Shown here: positions 5,845-9,911 of the stretch, piece after piece
Layout of the letters: the number at the start of each line of letters is the position of its first letter
Position numbering within the stretch: the first letter of the stretch is position 1
Assembly: GCA_963778845.1 (NCBI GenBank)
Contig: CAVZVW010000011.1
Span: forward strand, 1 to 9,911
Source: CAVZVW01 sp963778845
GTDB lineage: Bacteria > Actinomycetota > Actinomycetes > Actinomycetales > Kineosporiaceae
Reading direction: 5' to 3'
DNA: 9,911 nt
Notes under the pieces: model-generated
Database searches by the model: none
What the model was told of the DNA's origin: nothing
The model's input: the letters and a program-made list of their open reading frames with translations, nothing else
Translations under genes and position numbers: made by a program

Positions 5845-6687
5845 TCAGAGGCTGGGGCCTGGGCTGCTCGCCGGCGGCTCGACGTCGTCGTATATACGTG
5901 CGGCGGCCAACAACCCGTCCGGGCCGCGTTCGTACACGCCGATTCCCGCTTGCGGTGGCAGGTCGTGGCTCCCCCAACGCACGCAGTTGTACTCCAGGAC
6001 GCAGCGAACGCCGTCGTCCGTCACGGCACAGTGCTGGAGGCCGATGCCGCCGCCGGCGCCGAAGCACCGCGTGAAGAACGATCGGACCTCAGCCGTGCCT
6101 CGGTGGTCGAGCTGCGGGCCCACGGACTCGCGCACGTACCCGTCCGGCATGAAGGTGCTCACGATGGTGTCCGCGTCACCAGCGTCCAGCGCGCCGTGGT
6201 AGCGGCCGACGACATCGCCTGGGTGGGCGTCCCCGGACTTGAGTATCGGAGGCCGTACGTGCCTGCGTCCGTCGACCGGCCACTGGGAACAGTAGGTGCG
6301 GAACACGACGGACCTGTCGCTCGGGGACTCGGCCACGACCGCCACCGGCCAGGCCAGGTCCTCCCCCTCCTGCTCGAGGTGCACCAGCAGCTCCACCACG
6401 GCGCGCCCGCCGGCGGACGTCGACGCCACGATGTCGGTGCGGGCCCGGCGCTGCTCCATCCAGGACCGGTTGTCGCTGACGAACCGCCGGAGCTGCTTGT
6501 GGCCGCGGATCTCACCTGCACGGGGATCGAAGATGACCACCTCACCGGGCCACACATCCTCGAGTGCGTGTACGTCACCCTCGTTCAGGGCGGCGAAGTA
6601 CTGCCCGACCGGATCGGCCTGACCCGAGGCGCGCGTCTGCACGCGCACCAGCTCCACCGCGCTGATGAACTCCGGGACCCACGGCAT
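5845..6687 (-). CDS. Tandem NTF2/SnoaL-like domain protein
   Basis: This 280-residue protein contains two copies of an NTF2/SnoaL-like alpha-plus-beta domain, at about residues 25-136 and 157-270. The copies align by eye: DPVGQYFAALNEGDVHALED in the first matches DVVGRYHGALDAGDADTIVS in the second, and each is followed by a strand, then a GHKQLRRFV or GTAEVRSFF helix. This fold makes a conical pocket used by small-molecule isomerases, hydratases or ligand binders; no diagnostic catalytic set lets me name a reaction. The start is the ATG at 6685-6687, because GGAGGG (6692-6697) sits 4 nt upstream; a GTG at 6699 in frame would place that site inside the gene. It is the last gene of the rightward redox cluster, 66 bp after the redoxin, and may act on the same substrate. 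It has five cysteines. Confidence 0.85.
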   Translation of the reverse strand: MPWVPEFISAVELVRVQTRASGQADPVGQYFAALNEGDVHALEDVWPGEVVIFDPRAGEIRGHKQLRRFVSDNRSWMEQRRARTDIVASTSAGGRAVVELLVHLEQEGEDLAWPVAVVAESPSDRSVVFRTYCSQWPVDGRRHVRPPILKSGDAHPGDVVGRYHGALDAGDADTIVSTFMPDGYVRESVGPQLDHRGTAEVRSFFTRCFGAGGGIGLQHCAVTDDGVRCVLEYNCVRWGSHDLPPQAGIGVYERGPDGLLAAARIYDDVEPPASSPGPSL

Positions 6688-6691
6688 CTCG

Positions 6692-6697
6692 CCCTCC
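6692..6697 (-). promoter_or_regulatory. Ribosome binding site fixing the start of the tandem NTF2 gene
   Basis: GGAGGG on the minus strand lies 4 nt before the ATG at 6685-6687. It argues for that ATG rather than the in-frame GTG at 6697-6699, whose use would add four residues. Confidence 0.65.
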
Positions 6698-6717
6698 ACG
6701 CTTCTCCTGCCCGGCGA

Positions 6718-6740
6718 CCGAGCCCGGGCCGTCCGCTCGG
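6718..6740 (-). other. Hairpin in the gap between the redoxin and NTF2 genes
   Basis: CCGAGC (6718-6723) and GCTCGG (6735-6740) form a six-base stem around an 11-nt GC-rich loop, inside the 66-bp gap. No run of T follows on the minus strand, so it is not a canonical intrinsic terminator. It could be an mRNA stability or attenuation element, or chance in GC-rich DNA. Confidence 0.3.
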
Positions 6741-6753
6741 CTCAGGTGCTCCG

Positions 6754-7365
6754 TCACGGCGCCCTGGGGGGCGTGCCGGTCTTCCGGTCCCATCCGTGGA
6801 AGGACGACCAGTCACCCGCATCCCAGGCCTCGCGCAGCCCCGGCCGGCTCAGATCCCAGTCCGGCCGGATCTCGCTGGTCGCCGCTCGCAGGTCACGCCA
6901 GAGGTCGTACACCGACGGTCGACCCCAGAACCAGTAGCCGTTGTAGATGCTGTGGACGACCAGTCCCGGCTTGAGCACCAGCGTGTGCGGGATCATGGGG
7001 TCGTTGTCGGGGTCGGTGTACTCCTTGATGTCGAGGTCCTTCTGGATCGTGCGTGCGGGGTCGGAGAGGAAGGTCCACTGGGCGCCGACCGACGCGCGGA
7101 ACTCCTGCAGCGTGTGGTGCACGTCCGTCGAGATCGTGACGATCTGGGTGTACGCGACGGCGACTCTCGACTGGAACGCCGCCAGCTCCAGGTGCTGCTG
7201 GTGCTCTTTCGGGCAGTAGTGACCCCGCGCAAGCGTCAGGATCATCGGATCGGCGCCCTGGAGCTCGCTCAGACTGCGCACGGTGCCGGTGTGGTCGGGG
7301 AGCGCGTAGTCAGGGAGGGTGCCGCCGGGGACGATGTCGGGACGCACAGGATGACCGCCTCTCAC
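6754..7365 (-). CDS. Redoxin / AhpC-TSA-like protein with a single cysteine
   Basis: This 203-residue protein has a thioredoxin-fold redoxin layout. It opens with PGGTLPDYALPDHTGTVRSLSEL (12-34, described by its edges: PGGTLPDY and LSEL), continues with a strand ending LTLARGHYCPKEHQQHL (43-59), then VTISTD (76-81), then FLSDPARTIQKDLDI (99-113), and HTLVLKPGLVVHSIYNGYWFWGR (127-149, edges HTLVL and WFWGR). Cys51 in RGHYCPKEH is the only cysteine and takes the place of the peroxidatic cysteine in RG-WCP-C relatives; the usual resolving cysteine two residues on is absent. The C-terminal 55 residues are rich in Trp and Asp. It probably reduces peroxides or hydroperoxides with an outside thiol. 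Two GTG starts are possible, 7365 and 7347; the latter has GAGG 10 nt upstream. It lies 27 bp after the SDR gene. Confidence 0.86.
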   Translation of the reverse strand: MRGGHPVRPDIVPGGTLPDYALPDHTGTVRSLSELQGADPMILTLARGHYCPKEHQQHLELAAFQSRVAVAYTQIVTISTDVHHTLQEFRASVGAQWTFLSDPARTIQKDLDIKEYTDPDNDPMIPHTLVLKPGLVVHSIYNGYWFWGRPSVYDLWRDLRAATSEIRPDWDLSRPGLREAWDAGDWSSFHGWDRKTGTPPRAP

Positions 7366-7392
7366 GTGGCCTCGTGGTTGTCAGGCTCTGGC

Positions 7393-8154
7393 TCACCCGG
7401 CGACGAGCTGCTGGCCGCCGTCGATGTCGAACGTCGCCCCGGTCAGAGCCGTGTTGGCCATGATGTGGACGGCGAGCGCGGCGACATCCGCGGGCCCCAC
7501 CACGCGCCCGATCGGCAGCGTGGCACGGAGCTCCTCGCGACGCTGGTCGAGCTGATCGCCGAGGAGCGACGCCGACAGTGGCGTGTCGACGAAGCCAGGC
7601 GCGATGAGGTTGACCCGGATCGGCGCGAGCTCCAGCGCGAGGCTCTTCGTGAGGGCGGGAAGCCCGGCGGTGAAGGTCGACACGATGGCCAAGCCGATGG
7701 TCGGCCGGCGCCCGCCGGTGCCGGCGATGAACAGCAGCGTGCCCCCGGGACGTACTCTGCCGGCGGCGTTCCGGGCCACGCGGAGGGTCAGCCACAGATG
7801 CTCGTCGACGTCGCGGCGCGCCTGGTCGAAGTCCATGGTCGACACAGGCGCGTAGTACGGACCACCGGCGGTGACCATCAGATGGTCGATCGGTGTCGGC
7901 AGCTCCTCGAAGAACTGGTCGAGACGGGCGAAGTCGGTGGCGTCGAAGGCCGCGCTGCTCCGCGCGCCGAGTTCGGCGGCGGCGCGTTCCAGGCGGTCGG
8001 CGTTGCGAGCGGTGACGATGACGTCGGCTCCCTCGGCCCGCGCCCGTCTGGCTGTCTCGAACCCGATGCCGGCACTGCCGCCGATCACGACGACGGTCTG
8101 CCCGAGCAGTTCCGGTCCGCGCGGCGTCCGCGTCACATCGGACAGGGCGGTCAT
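7393..8154 (-). CDS. SDR-fold protein lacking the YxxxK catalytic pair
   Basis: This 253-residue protein is a complete Rossmann-fold short-chain dehydrogenase/reductase. It has VVVIGGSAGIG (21-31; cofactor glycine motif), TARNADRLERA (48-58; Arg50 suggests NADP preference), FDATD (70-74), VTAGG (94-98; equivalent of NNAG), and the C-terminal APGFVDTPLSASLLG (185-199) and TGATFDIDGGQQLV (238-251). The catalytic region reads IAGTGGRRPTIG and then VSTFTAGLPALTKSLALELAP. Aligning ALTKSLALELAP with the normal sequence puts Val158 where the catalytic Tyr belongs and Thr162 where the Lys belongs. I recall a set of actinobacterial SDR relatives with the same change. It may bind NAD(P) without classical dehydrogenase activity or use other chemistry. 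The ATG at 8152-8154 has GGAG (8160-8163) 5 nt upstream. It lies 31 bp after the FAD oxidoreductase. Confidence 0.9.
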   Translation of the reverse strand: MTALSDVTRTPRGPELLGQTVVVIGGSAGIGFETARRARAEGADVIVTARNADRLERAAAELGARSSAAFDATDFARLDQFFEELPTPIDHLMVTAGGPYYAPVSTMDFDQARRDVDEHLWLTLRVARNAAGRVRPGGTLLFIAGTGGRRPTIGLAIVSTFTAGLPALTKSLALELAPIRVNLIAPGFVDTPLSASLLGDQLDQRREELRATLPIGRVVGPADVAALAVHIMANTALTGATFDIDGGQQLVAG

Positions 8155-8185
8155 GACTGCTCCGATGGTCGGCTCCCGAACCTCA

Positions 8186-9535
8186 TCAGGTGCTCGTCAC
8201 GATCGCGCCGCGGAGGGCCTTCAGCGCGGCGACGTAGATCTCGGAGAAAGTCGGGAAGGGCTGGATCGTGTCGCGCAGGACGTCGAGAGGGACCCGAGCG
8301 CGGATGGCCAGGGTGGCCTGTTGGAGCCATTCGCCGGCCTCGGGGCCGAGCGCGTACGCGCCGGTCAGGTGCTCCCCGTCGCTGAGGAGCGTCAGGAAGC
8401 CGTTGGACTGGGCGTACGCGCGGCTGTACGTCTCCGTCTTGGCCAGCTCCGACACCGGCACGCTCGCGCTGAACCTGGCCTCCGTGGCGCCCACCGATGC
8501 CGCCTGCGGGTCGGTGTAGGTGATGCGCGGCACGGCCCGGTAGTCCGCGTCGCGCGGCTCGCCGAGGATGTTCGCGGCGACCACCTCGCCCTGGTACTTG
8601 CCGACGTGGGTGAGCGGCCAGATGCCGGTGACGTCGCCGATCGCCCACAGCCGCTCACCGGCTTGCAGCCGAGCGTCGACCGGTATGCCGCGGCTGTCGG
8701 CCACCACCCCGACGGTCTCCAGACCGATCCCGTCCACCCGAGGGCGGCGGCCGGTGGCGACGAGCAGCCGGTCGCCGCTCAGCTCGCGCCCGCTGTCGAG
8801 GGCCAGGACGTAGTCCGCCCCGTCCTGCCGCGCGGCTGTCACGTGCTCGCCGAGGACGACGTCGATGCCGTCGCTGCGCAGGACCTCCGCGAGCGCCTCG
8901 CCGAGCGGTGCGGGCTCCCGGGACAGCAGGTGGTCCGCTCCCTCGACGAGGGTGACCTTTCCCCCCAGACGGGTGACGGCCTGGGCCATCTCCACGCCGA
9001 CCGGCCCACCGCCGAGCACAAGCAGCCGGTCAGGGACGACCTTCATCCCGGTGGCCTCGCGGTTCGTCCAGATCCCGTCGAGCTCGTGCAGACCCGGGAT
9101 CGGCGGGATGATCGGGTCGGCCCCGTTGGCCACGACGACGTGCGTTGTCGTGTGGCGCACGCCGCTGACCTCGACCACGCCTGTCCCAGCCAGCCGCCCG
9201 GTGCCGCGGAGCAGGTCGATGCCGTTGCTCTTCAGCCAGCCCTCCTGCCCGGCGTCGGAGTAGTTGGAGACCATGAAGTCGCGCCAGGCCAGCGCGGCCT
9301 GGACGTCGACCTGCGCGGTCGCCGCGGCGTCCCGTGCGGCGTGCACGGCCTCCCCGGGACGCAGCAACGTCTTCGACGGGATGCACGCCCAGTACGAGCA
9401 CTCGCCGCCGACCAGCTCGCGCTCGACCAGGGCGACACGGAGGCCCCCCTCGGCCAGCGCGCCGGCGCAGTGCTCGCCGGGCGAGCCGGCGCCCAGGACG
9501 ATGACGTCGTAGTCGACGGTCCTGACCGCCGTCAT
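8186..9535 (-). CDS. FAD/NAD(P)-dependent disulfide oxidoreductase homologue (class I)
   Basis: This 449-residue protein has the layout of lipoamide dehydrogenase, glutathione reductase and mercuric reductase. It has FAD-binding VIVLGAGSPG (11-20), a redox disulfide GGECSYWACIPSK with Cys46 and Cys51, VVANGADP (134-141), an NAD(P)-binding VLGGGPVGVEMAQ (173-185), ATGRRP (260-265), FAD-binding WAIGDVTG (297-304), and a C-terminal dimerisation domain (from about 335, TDPQAASVG). The last motif is usually HPTxSE with a catalytic His; here it is QPFPTFSEIY, with Phe427 where the His belongs and Glu432 kept. It is therefore a reductase of unknown substrate, probably not lipoamide dehydrogenase; no lipoyl-enzyme genes are nearby. 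The ATG (9533-9535) overlaps the stop of the VOC gene by 4 bp. A redoxin two genes downstream is a possible electron acceptor. Confidence 0.93.
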   Translation of the reverse strand: MTAVRTVDYDVIVLGAGSPGEHCAGALAEGGLRVALVERELVGGECSYWACIPSKTLLRPGEAVHAARDAAATAQVDVQAALAWRDFMVSNYSDAGQEGWLKSNGIDLLRGTGRLAGTGVVEVSGVRHTTTHVVVANGADPIIPPIPGLHELDGIWTNREATGMKVVPDRLLVLGGGPVGVEMAQAVTRLGGKVTLVEGADHLLSREPAPLGEALAEVLRSDGIDVVLGEHVTAARQDGADYVLALDSGRELSGDRLLVATGRRPRVDGIGLETVGVVADSRGIPVDARLQAGERLWAIGDVTGIWPLTHVGKYQGEVVAANILGEPRDADYRAVPRITYTDPQAASVGATEARFSASVPVSELAKTETYSRAYAQSNGFLTLLSDGEHLTGAYALGPEAGEWLQQATLAIRARVPLDVLRDTIQPFPTFSEIYVAALKALRGAIVTST

Positions 9536-9911
9536 GTCGGCAGGTCCTGCCCCGCCCGCTCCCGCACCATGTACTCGGCGTACCAGTCCGGCCAGTCAGG
9601 GTCGGCCTGCCCGGTCAGGGCCTCGTGCTGTCCGTGCGCCACGGCAGCCCGGCGCAGCGCCTCGGCGAGGTCGGACGCCGACGCGAACGACGTCGCTGCG
9701 GGGTCGATGCGCCCGGCGAGCCGGGTCGTGACCTCCTGGAACACCCAGCCGTTGCCGTCCGGGTCGCTGAACGAGGCGAAGGACCCGTAGCTGAGACCAC
9801 CGGGCGCCCGTCCGCCGACGCGACCAGCCGTTCCGGCGTCCCCGAACCGGCAAGCGAACCCTGTTGCACAGTGGTACACGTCGCTGACGTCGACATCGCT
9901 CTTGATCAGCT
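9532..9911 (-). CDS. VOC/glyoxalase-fold protein, C-terminal part (cut by window edge)
   Basis: The frame is open to the right edge, giving 125 residues before the TGA (9532-9534). It begins LIKSDVDVSDVYHCATGFAC and continues GGLSYGSFASFSDPDGNGWVFQEVTTR, the signature C-terminal half of vicinal-oxygen-chelate proteins, where the Glu in FQEVT is the usual metal ligand. A C-terminal extension of about 65 residues follows, ending DPDWPDWYAEYMVRERAGQ, a tail I recall on related actinobacterial VOC proteins. The N-terminal half lies outside the window. Family members include glyoxalase I, ring-cleavage dioxygenases and antibiotic-binding proteins; the substrate cannot be read here. A GTG at 9879 could be mistaken for a start, but the conserved strand continues upstream of it. 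It overlaps the oxidoreductase start by 4 bp (ATGA, 9532-9535), so it heads the visible part of the redox cluster. Confidence 0.85.
   Translation of the reverse strand, partial: LIKSDVDVSDVYHCATGFACRFGDAGTAGRVGGRAPGGLSYGSFASFSDPDGNGWVFQEVTTRLAGRIDPAATSFASASDLAEALRRAAVAHGQHEALTGQADPDWPDWYAEYMVRERAGQDLPT

Noticed and set aside
5285..6067. Open frame of 260 codons on the minus strand across the 69-residue gene
   Set aside because: It overlaps the 3' end of the NTF2 gene in another frame, is rich in Arg, and has no recognisable sequence.
5677..8385. Open frame of 902 codons on the plus strand
   Set aside because: It runs antisense to four well-supported genes and has low-complexity Arg/Gly/Val composition. 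No motif of its own.
8186..9535. Calling the disulfide reductase a lipoamide dehydrogenase or mercuric reductase
   Set aside because: The HPTxSE His is missing, there is no C-terminal vicinal Cys pair as in mercuric reductase, and no 2-oxoacid dehydrogenase or mer genes are nearby.
7871..9790. Open frame of 639 codons on the plus strand
   Set aside because: It mirrors the FAD oxidoreductase and VOC genes, whose conserved motifs are clear on the minus strand.

Overview
The window is GC-rich DNA with codons ending mostly in G or C, actinobacterial gene families and two genes that appear to be leaderless with GTG starts. It looks like chromosomal DNA of a high-GC actinobacterium (Actinomycetota); I cannot place it to genus. 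Every confident gene that ends inside the window ends in TGA, and several neighbours overlap by 4 bp (ATGA), so translational coupling is common. I see no rRNA, tRNA, CRISPR array or intact mobile element.

Left block (1-4048, minus strand). From the transcriptional start these are: a class II DAHP synthase (first step of aromatic amino acid synthesis); a six-helix membrane protein of unknown function; a 66-residue two-helix membrane protein that overlaps it by 4 bp; an Ada-AlkA fusion (alkylation sensor/regulator plus 3-methyladenine glycosylase); and, again with a 4-bp overlap, the start of an O6-methylguanine-DNA methyltransferase cut by the window edge. The last two form the classic actinobacterial alkylation-repair pair, which combines base excision with direct reversal. 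The gaps are -4 to 76 bp, so at least the first three genes, and possibly all five, could share a transcript.

Centre (4049-5806). Between the DAHP synthase and a divergent gene lies the broken 3' end of an HNH endonuclease of the DUF222/13E12 type, on the minus strand. The plus-strand gene that follows is a class II glutamine amidotransferase of the YafJ/EgtC type. A 333-bp stretch (5264-5596) comes next. It holds one possible 54-residue membrane ORF on the minus strand and two back-to-back -10-like elements. One of these drives a 69-residue acidic, glutamine-rich unknown protein on the plus strand.

Right block (5845-9911, minus strand). Five co-directional genes run from the right edge: a VOC/glyoxalase-like protein (N-terminus outside the window), an FAD/NAD(P)-dependent disulfide reductase homologue, an SDR-fold protein, a one-cysteine redoxin, and a protein with two tandem NTF2/SnoaL-like domains. 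Gaps are -4, 31, 27 and 66 bp. This looks like a redox or detoxification operon of unknown substrate. It is the most interesting part of the window because two of its enzymes carry altered active sites: the SDR lacks the Tyr and Lys of YxxxK, and the disulfide reductase keeps its CxxxxC but has Phe where the catalytic His usually sits.
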